Shown: positions 44,255-54,453 of the stretch, piece after piece
How positions within the stretch are numbered: the first letter of the stretch is position 1
How the letters are laid out: each line of letters begins with the position of its first letter
Origin: Bacteroidales bacterium
Lineage (GTDB): Bacteria > Bacteroidota > Bacteroidia > Bacteroidales > GCA-2748055
Reading direction: 5' to 3'
DNA length: 64,000 nucleotides
Assembly: GCA_016936975.1 (NCBI GenBank)
Contig: JAFGWU010000045.1
Coordinates: forward strand, 1-64,000
Position numbers and translations under genes: made by a program
The notes under the pieces: generated by a model
What the model saw: only the letters and a program-made list of their open reading frames with translations
Databases searched by the model: none
What the model was told of the DNA's origin: nothing

Positions 44255-44829
44255 GGTTATTATTCTTTGGATTTAGGTTTACTGTATAATTCGATTCTTT
44301 GCCTGAACAGATTTTATGGTATTAAGTGCAATTATAATATTCCGTGTAAATAATATTTTAAGTGAACAGTATAAGATCCGCTTGTGAAAGGATTGAAAGG
44401 AATAATCTGCTCATGTTGGGGTGATGCCTGTAAATTCTTATGAATTGAAGAGTCTGTACATTTCCGTAAGCTTAACGGAACGGTTTAGAGGGCTTGGAAT
44501 TATGTAAATTTACATCAAAATAGAATACGAATCAAGTATTTTACTGTTTGAAAAATATGTAATTTTTATTTTTGACCGGAACAGATGATTTTTTATCCGG
44601 AATATCCAAATCCATAGTGCAAAAGGATATAAGTTCAATCATCAAATTCAAGATTCAAGATAAACAGACATTACCAGATATTTCATTATAGAAAAAGGAT
44701 ATGGATTTTGAAATTGGGATTTGAGATTTGTTTGAAGTTTGAAATCTGTTAATTGGATTTTTTCTATCCAATTCGGAGAATAAGCAATTGAAAAATCAAA
44801 TCTAACAGTGGATTTTCTGTTTCAGCATA
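44255..44829. other. AT-rich intergenic region without a recognisable gene
   Basis: No ORF of note is present on either strand. The region contains simple AT-rich runs of the 'GATTTGAGATTTGTTTGAAG' kind that are frequent between Bacteroidota genes. It also holds an 8-bp stem-loop at 44751-44773 (AATTGGAT/ATCCAATT) without a T tract. The promoter for the tail-collar gene should lie in its left part, but no TAnnTTTG box was found on that strand. Confidence 0.6.
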
Positions 44830-45852
44830 TCATTTCTGTGCCTTTATCCAACCGATGGCTGTTTCGAGCTGCCGGTCGATACCTTTTGCAGCATGCTCCC
44901 CGGTCTGCTCTACCCTGATGTCCGGAGGAACGCCGTTCCATTCAAAGAGTTCCCCGTCATATCTTTCGAAGTAACCTGTTCCAATATAAATGTATTTGCC
45001 GCCGGGAAGTTTAAAGGCCCCTTTTCTTTCCGGACGATCGTCGCTTGAAGCAGCACCTCCTCCACCGGTGGTATCTCCGATCGCCGTAACCTGCGGAAGT
45101 TGCTTCATAATCTCCGTGGTTAATTCCCCTGCGCTGAAGGTTGACCCATTAATAAGTATCACAACCGGTTCAGTGTACTGGTAGGGCCCGGAGGGCTGGA
45201 ACGGTGGAATGTCAATGAATTCACCAAGGAAATAGAGTTTGGGCCGTTCAAGCGGTTCGGTCATAAACCGGGTCACCACCGCCTCGACATTCTGATAGGA
45301 GCCGCCACGTTTCTGCCGTATATCGATGATTAATCCATCCGTATCTTTCAGGTAATCCAGGATGCCGGCAAATTCATTGATCAGGTAATCCTCATGAAAA
45401 CCCGAAATAAACAGGTACCCGATATTGCCGGGCAAAATGCCGTATTCAGCCACCCTGCTTTCGGTGACTATCAGCTCGGTATTAAAATAGGATCGTACCA
45501 CAAAGGGATTATATCCGTGCCGGTCTTTAAAATGGCGATCCGGATAGAATGGATAAATTTTTCCGCCTCCATCCGTGCGATACCAGGTATGGCCATCTTT
45601 CAGTTCGGCAAGAAAATCATGAAATACCAGGTAAAACTCATCTCCCTGAGCCGCTTCAACCCTGGTCCGGTAAACCGCGTAGATGGAGTCCCAGTCAATT
45701 CCCTTGAACTCAAGAAAAGGATATACATCATTGATCCTGTTCCAGGCTGCCTCAAAATCCTCCAGGTGACTGTCCTGCCCGGCCGGTTTTACAACCAGGG
45801 ATTCACAACCGGTCAGCATGAATAAAATCAGGATGATCCCTGTACCAAACAT
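44830..45852 (-). CDS. S41 family peptidase, lipoprotein
   Basis: About 340 residues from the ATG at 45852. The frame is open for 67 more codons upstream, but these read through an intergenic repeat, whereas 45852 gives a perfect lipoprotein signal (TGIILILFMLTGCES). The S41 (C-terminal processing/tail-specific) protease core has YLFISGFHEDYLINEF, LIIDIRQKRGGS and the catalytic serine in VILINGSTFSAGELTTE. GDTTGGGGAASSDD follows. It would act in the periplasm or on the outer membrane. A C-terminal PDIRV turn matches the family. Confidence 0.88.
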   Translation of the reverse strand: MFGTGIILILFMLTGCESLVVKPAGQDSHLEDFEAAWNRINDVYPFLEFKGIDWDSIYAVYRTRVEAAQGDEFYLVFHDFLAELKDGHTWYRTDGGGKIYPFYPDRHFKDRHGYNPFVVRSYFNTELIVTESRVAEYGILPGNIGYLFISGFHEDYLINEFAGILDYLKDTDGLIIDIRQKRGGSYQNVEAVVTRFMTEPLERPKLYFLGEFIDIPPFQPSGPYQYTEPVVILINGSTFSAGELTTEIMKQLPQVTAIGDTTGGGGAASSDDRPERKGAFKLPGGKYIYIGTGYFERYDGELFEWNGVPPDIRVEQTGEHAAKGIDRQLETAIGWIKAQK

Positions 45853-46076
45853 AACCGGAAACCGGGAACTCTTACCCTCCGAAGCCTTGTCGAAGGAGGG
45901 CTGAACCTTGAACCTTAAACCTTTTACCCTCCACCCGTGTATGCTGTAGTCCCGAGTAACCGGGGTGAAGGCATAAGCCCCCGGCGAAGGAGGGCTGAAA
46001 CAGGCACTTTTTCTGAACCGGTATCTTAATATTGAAAGGACAAACTTACTCATTCATATCTCTTAAAACTCAACTA
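45853..46076. repeat. Intergenic repeat region with palindromic and direct repeat units
   Basis: A palindromic unit beginning CCCTCC and ending GGAGGG lies at 45875-45900. The 15-base string CGAAGGAGGGCTGAA occurs at 45891-45905 and again at 45985-45999. A further unit carries CTGTAGTCCCGAGTAACC and GGTGAAGGCATAAGCC. Together these look like a compound dispersed repeat placed between the barrel-like gene and the S41 lipoprotein gene. It is read as protein only if the S41 gene is started too far upstream. Confidence 0.6.
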
Positions 46077-46880
46077 TTAAAATCGGATGGTTAACCCGAC
46101 TACCCCGCTGTTCCCTGCAGAGATGATATGTTCCCAACCAGCTACCCGGGTCAGATCAGACCGGTATGTTACGTTCACAGTTAACCATCTGAACGCGTTG
46201 TAAGCAATGCCCAGTGTGAACGACCCGTTCTGACCGGAAAGGGGTGAAAGGATTTTTGCACCGGGCTGATCATCCTCTTCCCTGTCAACGGTTCTTAATC
46301 CCAAAGAAACCATCGTAAACTGAAGTGATGATTTTAAAAATAGTCTTTTTGAAATGTGATACAGTGCATCTCCCCTGAATCCTAACGAGACCATGGTTAC
46401 ATAAGAGTTCGTGTAATCAAATCCTGAAACCGCTATATCCGGATTATTCACATAATAGGCAATGTCTGTTGTAGGGCCCAGCCAGAAACCCAACCTTTTG
46501 CCGGTAACTTTGAAAGGTTTCAGGGGATATAAAAATCCCTGGCTGAACCTGAACTGAATAATGCGGGTGGTAACATTGTTATTTATGATCTCCTCCGACT
46601 GACGGAAGGAAAAATTAAGGTTATACACATTTCTTTCATGGCAATGCGACCAGCCAATGCAATAGAAGGGCATAATCCCGCTGTATTTTTCTGGTGAAAT
46701 GTAGCGATCTTTCACAGCATATGAACCCAATCCAGCCTGAAGAGTAAGACCTGCCGGATAGGAGAAGGATTCGTTATCCGGAACCTGGGATCGCAGTTCG
46801 GCAATAAAATAAAACAGGATAAACAAGGCAATAATGTATTTAAACTGTATGTTTGCTTCTAATTTTTGAATTCCAATCAT
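46077..46880 (-). CDS. Exported outer-membrane beta-barrel-like hypothetical protein
   Basis: This 267-residue protein has an N-terminal hydrophobic signal (FKYIIALFILFYFIAELRSQ) preceded by a short basic region. The mature part shows repeating amphipathic strands such as GLTLQAGLGSYAVKD, GFWLGPTTDIAYYVN, LFLKSSLQFTMVSLG and a terminal RF, as expected of a barrel ending in an aromatic residue. I recognise no named family. It lies 58 bp after the propeller-phosphatase gene and may share its transcript. Confidence 0.75.
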   Translation of the reverse strand: MIGIQKLEANIQFKYIIALFILFYFIAELRSQVPDNESFSYPAGLTLQAGLGSYAVKDRYISPEKYSGIMPFYCIGWSHCHERNVYNLNFSFRQSEEIINNNVTTRIIQFRFSQGFLYPLKPFKVTGKRLGFWLGPTTDIAYYVNNPDIAVSGFDYTNSYVTMVSLGFRGDALYHISKRLFLKSSLQFTMVSLGLRTVDREEDDQPGAKILSPLSGQNGSFTLGIAYNAFRWLTVNVTYRSDLTRVAGWEHIISAGNSGVVGLTIRF

Positions 46881-46890
46881 ATTATGAATT

Positions 46891-46940
46891 CTTTACTTTA
46901 AACTTTACACTTTTTACTTTCAACTTTTTACTTTTTTCTT
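46891..46940. repeat. Short CTTT/ACTTT-type low-complexity repeat
   Basis: Imperfect repeats of a CTTTACTTT/CTTTTTACTTT-like unit fill the gap directly after the stop of the propeller-phosphatase gene. This is a common Bacteroidota intergenic sequence. It has no clear hairpin and is not scored as a terminator. Confidence 0.5.
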
Positions 46941-49900
46941 ACACCCTTATCCCCATCACGGTAATGTCATCCACCTGGTCATACCCCTTCATCCATTCAT
47001 CGAGGGTGGACTCAAGCCTGTCTTTCTGTTCATCCATCGAAAGGTGCCATATCTTCATAAGGGTCTTTTTGAAATTATTTTTCAGAAATTTCTTACCCTG
47101 CTCTCCGCCAACCTGATCGACAAATCCGTCGGAAAACATGTACAATGCATCTCCTTTGTCCAGTTTGATGTTCCAGGTTTTAAAATCACTTTCAACCTCA
47201 TGGATGGAGATGGGTTGCATATCGCCTTTTATTTCATACAACAGGCAGTCGTCGTCGGAGAGCGAGACGAACTTTTCAATTTCTTGTGGGTTTGATTGCG
47301 ATAGGTTACGTATGATATAAATTGAATTGAAGGCCCCGGCAAATTGCAGTTCCCTTTTTTCAATATTCAGGATGACCAGGGCCATATCCATCCCATCAGA
47401 CTGTTCATGAAGCTTCCCTTCCTGAGCAAGTGTTTCTTTTACCTTTTTCCGGAGGCGATCCAGAATCTCCCCCGGACTGTCAAGCCGGCTGCCAACAACC
47501 TCTTCATTAAGCAGGGATATTCCCATCATGCTCATAAATGCTCCTGGAACGCCATGCCCCGTGCAGTCAGCCACGGCGACGATAAGTAAGTCCTTTATCT
47601 CCTTAATCCAGAAAAAATCGCCACTTACAATATCCCTGGGCCTGAACAACACAAAATATTCAGGCATAATATTATCCATGAAATTCCTGTCGGGAAGCGC
47701 CGCAGACTGGATTTTTCGTGCGTAATTGATACTGTCGGTAATTTCCTGCTTCTGGGATAAAACCAGGTCCCGCTGTATTTTCAGTTCATCCCGCTGTGCC
47801 TCGATCTCATCCCTTTGGGATTCCACCTTTTCTTTCTGTTTCCTTATTGTATGTGTGGCCTTTTCAACTTCCGTTTCCAGCTCCTGCTGACGGCGCAGCA
47901 GCCTGATAGTTCTCCAGCGTACGTAACCAAAGACCAGTAACAGGGCTATGAGTAAATAACCGATCCGTGCGGCCAGGGTATGGTACCACGGTGGCATTAC
48001 CCCGAATGGATATTCAAACGGTTCGCTCCACCGCTGTGACTCGCCAATGGCTCTTACCTTAAATGTATGAGATCCGTAGGGCAGGTTCCGGTAATCAGCC
48101 TTGGCCTCAGGGGATGGGGTACTCCAGCTGTCATCCACGCCGTCGATTTTGTAGCTGTATAGGATCTTATGCGGTGCCGACCAGTCAATGGCCGAGAAAT
48201 AGAAGGTCAGGTGCTTGAATTTATAGGGTAACTGAAGATGCTCCGGGTAATTGTTGAAGCCCGCCACGCCATCAAACTTCATCTTTCTGCCGATGCTGTC
48301 CGGGAGATGCCGAAAGTCCATGAAATTGCCGTTTATTTCAATCCGGTCGAGCCGGACCCTCGGGGTATCCACCGGGATTTCAAAAGAGTTCAGGTCCAGA
48401 TAAGTGACATTTGTTGCACTCCCCATCCACAGCCGGTTTTGGGAATCAATGATACTGCTGTGATAGAAAACGGTCCCTTTCAGGCCATCCGGTTTTTTAT
48501 AGGAGAGTATCAAAGGTTTCGGGATTGAAGAATCGCCTTCAGAAAGATTATCATCATTACGGCCGAAAACAAGACAGCTTAATCCGTTCTTGGTACACGC
48601 CCAGATATTTGCATTATTATCTTCAACAATGGCTGCAATCGTATTATCTGATAATCCGTGCTTTTCGGTATATGTGGTTAACGATGTCCCGTCAAAAACA
48701 GTAAGCCCTGAAGATGTGCCAAACCACAAATTCCCCCTGCTGTCCTCAACCAATGCCTGTATGGTGTTATCGGGTAATCCCTCCCTGGTCGTAAAATGGG
48801 TAAATGTCTTACCGTTATATTTGATTGCCCCTTTCCCCGTACCAAACCAGAGGTTATTATGGCTGGTTTCTAACATAGAAATTATGTAATTACTGGCTAA
48901 TCCCTGGTTCTCTGTAAAATGGATAAGCTTATTCTTGTTCAGGTCAAACATATTAATACCTCCCCTGTAGGTACCAAGCCACATGTTGCCTGAACGATCT
49001 TCAAGAATGCAATTTATCGCATTATCGCTAAAGGCTTGAAATAAAGCATTCATCCATGAAAAACAGCTTCCATCATATATGCTTAATCCGTTCCAGCGCG
49101 TTCCGAACCAAAGGTTACCCTTGCTGTCTTTGAAAGCTGAAAGAACATAGTTATCGCTAATTCCCTTATATATTTCGTTTTCCTGATCCTGATAAGATGT
49201 ATATATATAATAATTTTCTCCGTCATTTTTATTTACTCCTTTTCCTCGTGTACCTATCCAGATATTCTTTTCGTTGTCTTCGACAAAGGAAAAGGCAACA
49301 TTGTGACTTAATCCTTCTGCCTCAGTAAGATGGGTGAATTGTTTTTTATAAAAGACATTGAGTCCCCCGCCATTGGTCCCAATCCAGTAATTCCCGTAAC
49401 TGTCTTCCAGAATAGTAGTTACATAGCTGCTGCTCAATCCTTCTTTCTCTGAATAATATGTGAATACCTCTCCATTAAGTTTCGTGAGCCCTCCTCCTAA
49501 GGTGCAGATCCAAACATTCCCCTGATTATCCTTAAATAGAAATGTTGCATGACTGCTGCTCAATCCTTCCTCTTTAGAAAGATATTTAATTGATCCATTG
49601 TTATATATATTTACTCCCTCAGGGCTGGCAAACCACTTGTTACCTTTGTCATCTACAACTAAGGATAAATAATAATCGGTGTGCAAACCATCCTGTTTTG
49701 TCAGATGCACAAAATATTTTCCATTAAACCTGTTTACCCCTCCACCCCAGGTTGCTATCCAGATGGTGCCCTGACTATCCTCCATAAGACCATAGACTGT
49801 GTCGCAACTCAGTCCCTCGTATTTTGTAAAGTGCGTGATCATATTTCCATTTAACTGGCTTATCCCTCCGCCTTCCGTTGCAATCCAGACATTCTCAAAG

Positions 49901-50754
49901 CGATCTTGCATCAAACACGTTATTTTATTTTTTGGCAAACCTTCTTTTTCAGTTAACCGGGTAAAGGATCTGCCATCGTACCTGTTTAGTCCGTTGTTTG
50001 TCCCGATCCAGATGTTCCCATCGCTATCCTCAAGAATTGCATTTATATAATCGCTGCTCAATCCTTCTTTTTGAGTTATATTAGTAATCATTAATCCGTT
50101 ATATATACTGATTCCGCCACCTTCCGTTCCGATCCAGATGTTGCCCCGCCGATCTTCGACCAGGCATGTGATTAGAGATGAATTTAATCCCTGGTCCACA
50201 TCCAGGTAACGGATATTTTTAGTGGCATCTTCCCTCATCCGGGGCGAGAGCGCTGTTACCGGTTCCGGCTGAAGGAATGGAACCTGTACCCCTTTTATGG
50301 GAACAGGCACGCCTGTTTGAAGGGTATCCCCGATGGAGTTCACAAAGGTCCCGGGAACTTCCGGATTGTAGTTCTGTTGAATAAGCAGATCCTCATCGAT
50401 CCTTGTTTTCGTAAGTTTACCGGTCAACCGGCATTCATTTTTATAGGCTTTATTCACAATTACATCACCCTCCGGCACCAGGTATGGTGGAAATATGATA
50501 CCTGAAAGGGTTTTTGCAGGTTCTCCCTTTACTTCCAGTGCCACGCCCGATTGCAGGATCTCCCCGTTGGACAGGATTATGGGTTGAACTGAATCGCCGG
50601 TAAACGGGTTTATTCTGTAACCCTCAACGCTATCGAGATTCGCCTTGACCGGGTCGGGATACAGGGGCCCCATCCGGTCCGGTTCATCTGCAGAGGGCCT
50701 GGAGCATGCCGAAAGGAAAAAGACAACAGGTATATATTTAAGCAACCCGTTCAA
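46939..50754 (-). CDS. Lipoprotein-type propeller sensor with cytoplasmic SpoIIE phosphatase
   Basis: A 1271-residue receptor. The start is TTG at 50754, because an in-frame TGA lies just upstream and only this start gives the lipoprotein signal (YIPVVFFLSACSRPS). Regulator-propeller repeats (about 180-800, with repeated NIWIGTEGGG-like units) fill the periplasmic part. A Y_Y_Y domain (about 850-915), one membrane helix (about 931-948) and a coiled coil (about 955-1015) follow. The SpoIIE-type PP2C domain (about 1034-1270) has PRDIVSGDFFWIKE and VAVADCTGHGVPGAFMS. It should link a periplasmic signal to serine dephosphorylation. Having both a lipid anchor and a helix is unusual. No STAS or anti-sigma gene lies nearby. 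Confidence 0.88.
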   Translation of the reverse strand: MNGLLKYIPVVFFLSACSRPSADEPDRMGPLYPDPVKANLDSVEGYRINPFTGDSVQPIILSNGEILQSGVALEVKGEPAKTLSGIIFPPYLVPEGDVIVNKAYKNECRLTGKLTKTRIDEDLLIQQNYNPEVPGTFVNSIGDTLQTGVPVPIKGVQVPFLQPEPVTALSPRMREDATKNIRYLDVDQGLNSSLITCLVEDRRGNIWIGTEGGGISIYNGLMITNITQKEGLSSDYINAILEDSDGNIWIGTNNGLNRYDGRSFTRLTEKEGLPKNKITCLMQDRFENVWIATEGGGISQLNGNMITHFTKYEGLSCDTVYGLMEDSQGTIWIATWGGGVNRFNGKYFVHLTKQDGLHTDYYLSLVVDDKGNKWFASPEGVNIYNNGSIKYLSKEEGLSSSHATFLFKDNQGNVWICTLGGGLTKLNGEVFTYYSEKEGLSSSYVTTILEDSYGNYWIGTNGGGLNVFYKKQFTHLTEAEGLSHNVAFSFVEDNEKNIWIGTRGKGVNKNDGENYYIYTSYQDQENEIYKGISDNYVLSAFKDSKGNLWFGTRWNGLSIYDGSCFSWMNALFQAFSDNAINCILEDRSGNMWLGTYRGGINMFDLNKNKLIHFTENQGLASNYIISMLETSHNNLWFGTGKGAIKYNGKTFTHFTTREGLPDNTIQALVEDSRGNLWFGTSSGLTVFDGTSLTTYTEKHGLSDNTIAAIVEDNNANIWACTKNGLSCLVFGRNDDNLSEGDSSIPKPLILSYKKPDGLKGTVFYHSSIIDSQNRLWMGSATNVTYLDLNSFEIPVDTPRVRLDRIEINGNFMDFRHLPDSIGRKMKFDGVAGFNNYPEHLQLPYKFKHLTFYFSAIDWSAPHKILYSYKIDGVDDSWSTPSPEAKADYRNLPYGSHTFKVRAIGESQRWSEPFEYPFGVMPPWYHTLAARIGYLLIALLLVFGYVRWRTIRLLRRQQELETEVEKATHTIRKQKEKVESQRDEIEAQRDELKIQRDLVLSQKQEITDSINYARKIQSAALPDRNFMDNIMPEYFVLFRPRDIVSGDFFWIKEIKDLLIVAVADCTGHGVPGAFMSMMGISLLNEEVVGSRLDSPGEILDRLRKKVKETLAQEGKLHEQSDGMDMALVILNIEKRELQFAGAFNSIYIIRNLSQSNPQEIEKFVSLSDDDCLLYEIKGDMQPISIHEVESDFKTWNIKLDKGDALYMFSDGFVDQVGGEQGKKFLKNNFKKTLMKIWHLSMDEQKDRLESTLDEWMKGYDQVDDITVMGIRV

Positions 50755-50816
50755 AGTTCAGTTATTTATATTGAATGATCCGGCTAATGATAACCCGTAC
50801 CAATCCTCACCAGGAA

Positions 50817-53800
50817 TCACTTATCCAGCTGTCTCAGCAGTTCCTTCACTGCTGCTTCAATCTGTTGATCGCGCCCGCCTGACATTATACCCGGTTCATT
50901 TCTGACTTTAATATCGGGCTCCATCTGGTTATTTTCTGCAAATTCCCCGTCCATGCCACGCCAGCCCCCCATAGGGATGCCAAATACCAGGGTAGGATCG
51001 ATCTGTGTTTCCCACCATACGAAGGTCCCTGTTCCGGGAACCGGCATGCCCAGGGTTTTTCCTCCATTCTTGGCTTTATAGGCCAACGGAAAAATATGGG
51101 CATCGGAATAATTACTCTCTCCCATAATCACGATGGAAGGTTTGATCCATTTATTCCCCGGTTCCGAACCGATGTACTGTCCATGGGGTATGATATCAAA
51201 ATATTTCTCCCCCGTGAAAAAATCGGAGAGCTGTTCATGGATGTTGCCACCCCCGTTAAAGCGGGTATCCACAATGATTGCCTCTGCACCCAAGTATCTT
51301 CCCAGCGATTCTTCAAATGCCACCCGCATGCTGGCATCGTTCATCGACCGGACATGCACATATCCCAGTCTTCCGCCGGATAACTTTTCGACCTCCTTCC
51401 GCCTGTTCCTGACCCATCTTTCATAAAGTAACTGATTTTCTTCTCCTCCTGAGACAGGCTTTACCGTTTCATCCCATCGTTTACCCGTTTCCGGATCCAG
51501 TATCGATAACAGGGTGAGCCTGTCATTCTTCCTGTTAAGCAGGCTGTAATAATCCTTTGCAGGATCAATGATCTCTCCATCGATCTTTTCGATTATGTGA
51601 CCCGCTTTAACCTTTGAATCTGCTTTATCAAGCGGTCCACCGATAATCACCTCTGCTATCTTCAAACCATTTCCTGTATATGAAAAATCGTATAACACTC
51701 CGAGGGAAGCTGTCTGATCCGAATTGGGGGGAGTGAACCGGTACCGGCAGCCCGTATGGGAAGCGTTCAGCTCACCCAGCATTTCACTGAGCATCTCGGC
51801 AAAATCGTAATTATTGTTGATGTGGGGAAGAAACTTTTCGTATTCCTTATAATACATCTCCCAATCCACGCCATGCAGATCGGGGACATAGAACTTTCTC
51901 TTCACCTGGCGCCATGCATGATCGAAGATATAGGCCCGCTCCTCTGCCGCTTTGAGCACCATTTCCCCTTTTATGGCCACATCCTCTACTTTCCCGCTTT
52001 CAGCATCAACCTTTTTGACTTTGCCTCCTGCCAGCACGAAGATAAATTTCCCGTCCTTCGAAAGCTCCATTGAAGCGCCTCTTTCAGAACCTATTTTCGC
52101 GAATTCTTTTGTTTTTTTTGTACGCAATTCCGTCTCCCAGATATCAAATGTCTTTTCAAACCGCGTCATGTAATAGAGTTTTTCCCCATCCTTTGAAAGA
52201 ATGGCATCACTGATGGGTGCGGTATGAATGGTCAGTCTTTTCCTGCGCTCTGCCAGGTTGTCCCAGTCTATGTCAACCGGATCGGGCAGTTTGATTGTAT
52301 CTCCTTTATCCCCTTCGCCCTTTGTTCTCTTTTCCTTCTTCTCTTTTTTACCGCTCCCGTTTTCATCCTTTTCCCCGTTATCTTCTTTCTCCTTCTTTTC
52401 TTTCTCTTTTAAAAGATCAAATTCCTCTTTGGAGAGATTGGACCGGTCAAATGCCTCCCGGGTAAAATACATGGCATACACATCAATTTCCCTTAACTGA
52501 CCTCCCTCAGCCCTGTTTGACTCGCGGTTTGATCCCCAGATCATCATCTTTCCGTCCATCATCCACTTTGGACTGCGGTCCTCATACCCGCTCAGGGTGA
52601 GATTGTGGATCGTGCTGTCACCACCGGAAGAGACGATTCCCACCTCGCCGGACATGACGTTCTCCGGTTGTCCGAAAACCACCAGGAACCATTTCCCGTC
52701 CGGTGACCACTGATAATATTGGTCCCCGTCGGCATATGAGTAATTTTTGTCAGCCGGCATAATCGTCCTGGTTTTTTTACTCTCCAGGTTAACCACCTTA
52801 AGGATGACCCTGTTTTCAAGATAGGCCACCTCCTTTCCGTCGGGGGAGAACAGCGGTTGGAATTCCTCTGCCTCTGTGGCTATGACGGTATCTGTTTTCA
52901 AAATAGTACTCATAAAGAAATAGGATTCTTCCTCCCGGATAATTGAACTGGTATAGATGTTCCAGCTATTTCCTTCCTCTACCGCATATACAAGTGACCT
53001 GCCATCCGGACTGAAACTTACCGAGCGCTCCTGCCACGGTGTGCTGGTAATCCTTTTCGTGATACCTCCTTCCATACTGCACACAAACACCTCTCCCCTG
53101 AAAACAAAGGCAAATTCCTTCCCTCCCGGAGCTAGAGCAGCCTCTGTTATTGCACTTCCGACAGACACAATTTTATCCAGATTTTCCAGTCCGTCCAAAG
53201 CTATAAATACCTCAAGTCTGGATGGAGCCGAACCTTCAACCATAGTATAGATTTCACCGTCATAGCTAAAGCACAACCTGTTATCGTTTGATACAGAAAG
53301 GAACCTTACGGGATGGGTATCAAATTCTGTAATCGCAATTGAATTACCGGGATCACTCAGAGAGCTCTTATAAATATTAAAGGAACCGTTACGTTCGCTC
53401 AGGTAATAGAAATGATCATCGTCTGATGAAAACTGCGGGTCGCGATCTTCTCCCTCAAATTCAGACAGCATGTGATACGCACCGGTATTGAGGTCGTAGC
53501 TCCATATGTCGCGTGTAACCGCAGAAACGTGGTGTTTTCTCCAGTTATCCTCATACCCCTTAATGTCGTGATATACAAGGATCGTCCCGGTACTGTTGAC
53601 ACTAACATCTAAAGCCGGCGTGGAAAGAACCTGCAACACCCGGCCCCCCGTCACCGGCACGCTGTATAACTCGCTCATCATTCCAGTGGGGTACTGCACA
53701 TTGGTAACCGCATCCTGACGACTGGCTGAAAACAGCACCAAACGGTTATCAGCCAAAAAGGTCTCCGGTACCTCATTGGAAGAATGGAAGGTCAGCCGTT

Positions 53801-54119
53801 TTGCTTCTCCTCCCGTTGCCGGCATCACATAAACATCAAAATTACCATACCGATCCGATGCAAAAGCAATCTGTTTCCCGTCATGACTCCACACCGGGGA
53901 ATACTCATAACTTTCGCTGATTGTTAAAGGAATGGCCTGACCTCCGTTAACCGGCACTTTATAAATGTCTCCTTTATAATTAAAAAGAATGGTATTGCCA
54001 TCCGGGGAGATTGAAGGATATCTGAGCCAGAGGATGCTGTCGCTGCTAAATCCGTTCAAGGATAAAAAGAATACCGCTCCAGATAGCAATATTCGATTTA
54101 ATGCAAAGGTTCTTTTCAT
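50817..54119 (-). CDS. Tricorn-like S41 protease with WD40-type propellers and PDZ domain
   Basis: This 1100-residue exported protease has a signal peptide (LNRILLSGAVFFLSLNGFSS). Two beta-propellers of PD40/WD40-like blades follow (about 30-320 and 330-600, with WSHDGKQIAFASDRYGN and WSPDGKWFLVVFGQ). A Lys/Glu/Gly-rich insert lies at about 565-625, then a linker, a PDZ domain (about 790-860, VKAGHIIEKIDGEIIDPAK) and the S41 catalytic domain. The nucleophile is probably the Ser of ESNYSDAHIFPLAYK near residue 1004. Tricorn-type enzymes degrade peptides. In Bacteroidota they are periplasmic. It ends 63 bp before the propeller-phosphatase gene. Confidence 0.9.
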   Translation of the reverse strand: MKRTFALNRILLSGAVFFLSLNGFSSDSILWLRYPSISPDGNTILFNYKGDIYKVPVNGGQAIPLTISESYEYSPVWSHDGKQIAFASDRYGNFDVYVMPATGGEAKRLTFHSSNEVPETFLADNRLVLFSASRQDAVTNVQYPTGMMSELYSVPVTGGRVLQVLSTPALDVSVNSTGTILVYHDIKGYEDNWRKHHVSAVTRDIWSYDLNTGAYHMLSEFEGEDRDPQFSSDDDHFYYLSERNGSFNIYKSSLSDPGNSIAITEFDTHPVRFLSVSNDNRLCFSYDGEIYTMVEGSAPSRLEVFIALDGLENLDKIVSVGSAITEAALAPGGKEFAFVFRGEVFVCSMEGGITKRITSTPWQERSVSFSPDGRSLVYAVEEGNSWNIYTSSIIREEESYFFMSTILKTDTVIATEAEEFQPLFSPDGKEVAYLENRVILKVVNLESKKTRTIMPADKNYSYADGDQYYQWSPDGKWFLVVFGQPENVMSGEVGIVSSGGDSTIHNLTLSGYEDRSPKWMMDGKMMIWGSNRESNRAEGGQLREIDVYAMYFTREAFDRSNLSKEEFDLLKEKEKKEKEDNGEKDENGSGKKEKKEKRTKGEGDKGDTIKLPDPVDIDWDNLAERRKRLTIHTAPISDAILSKDGEKLYYMTRFEKTFDIWETELRTKKTKEFAKIGSERGASMELSKDGKFIFVLAGGKVKKVDAESGKVEDVAIKGEMVLKAAEERAYIFDHAWRQVKRKFYVPDLHGVDWEMYYKEYEKFLPHINNNYDFAEMLSEMLGELNASHTGCRYRFTPPNSDQTASLGVLYDFSYTGNGLKIAEVIIGGPLDKADSKVKAGHIIEKIDGEIIDPAKDYYSLLNRKNDRLTLLSILDPETGKRWDETVKPVSGGEENQLLYERWVRNRRKEVEKLSGGRLGYVHVRSMNDASMRVAFEESLGRYLGAEAIIVDTRFNGGGNIHEQLSDFFTGEKYFDIIPHGQYIGSEPGNKWIKPSIVIMGESNYSDAHIFPLAYKAKNGGKTLGMPVPGTGTFVWWETQIDPTLVFGIPMGGWRGMDGEFAENNQMEPDIKVRNEPGIMSGGRDQQIEAAVKELLRQLDK

Positions 54120-54154
54120 GATTAATTCCAGTTTGTTGGACGATTATTTCTTGT

Positions 54155-54373
54155 TTACTCATTACTTCCCAGGATGATTTCCGCGCGTTCAATATCCTTT
54201 TCAAATACTTTCAATTGAACACCACCGATGGTGTGATCAAAAATCGGATTGATGCCGAGTATGTTTTCATTGGTAAGCATACAGGGTATCCCGTAGGCAT
54301 CTAATTTAGACTTCACAATTTTTGCCTCTGTTGAGTTACTGAAAGTACGCAGGGTTACTATCTTTTCTTTCAC
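54155..54373 (-). CDS. DUF2007 family small protein
   Basis: This 72-residue protein has the DUF2007 (putative signal-transducing) fold signature: VTLRTFSNSTEAKIVKSKLD, YGIPCMLTNENI and GGVQLKVFEKDIERAEIIL. The start is GTG at 54373. The function is unknown; members are small cytoplasmic proteins often fused to or next to membrane proteins. It starts the run that leads into the tricorn-like protease gene 35 bp downstream. Confidence 0.9.
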   Translation of the reverse strand: MKEKIVTLRTFSNSTEAKIVKSKLDAYGIPCMLTNENILGINPIFDHTIGGVQLKVFEKDIERAEIILGSNE

Positions 54374-54453
54374 GTATCTTATGTTTAAGATAATCTTAAA
54401 TGCAGATTATCAAATCCTTATATTTATGCTCCATCATAAGCACTTTATACGTA

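Noticed and set aside
44751-44773. A stem-loop in the AT-rich gap before the S41 gene as a possible small RNA or terminator
   Set aside because: The loop and stem lack a following T tract on either strand and no promoter box is close, so nothing more than a hairpin can be claimed.
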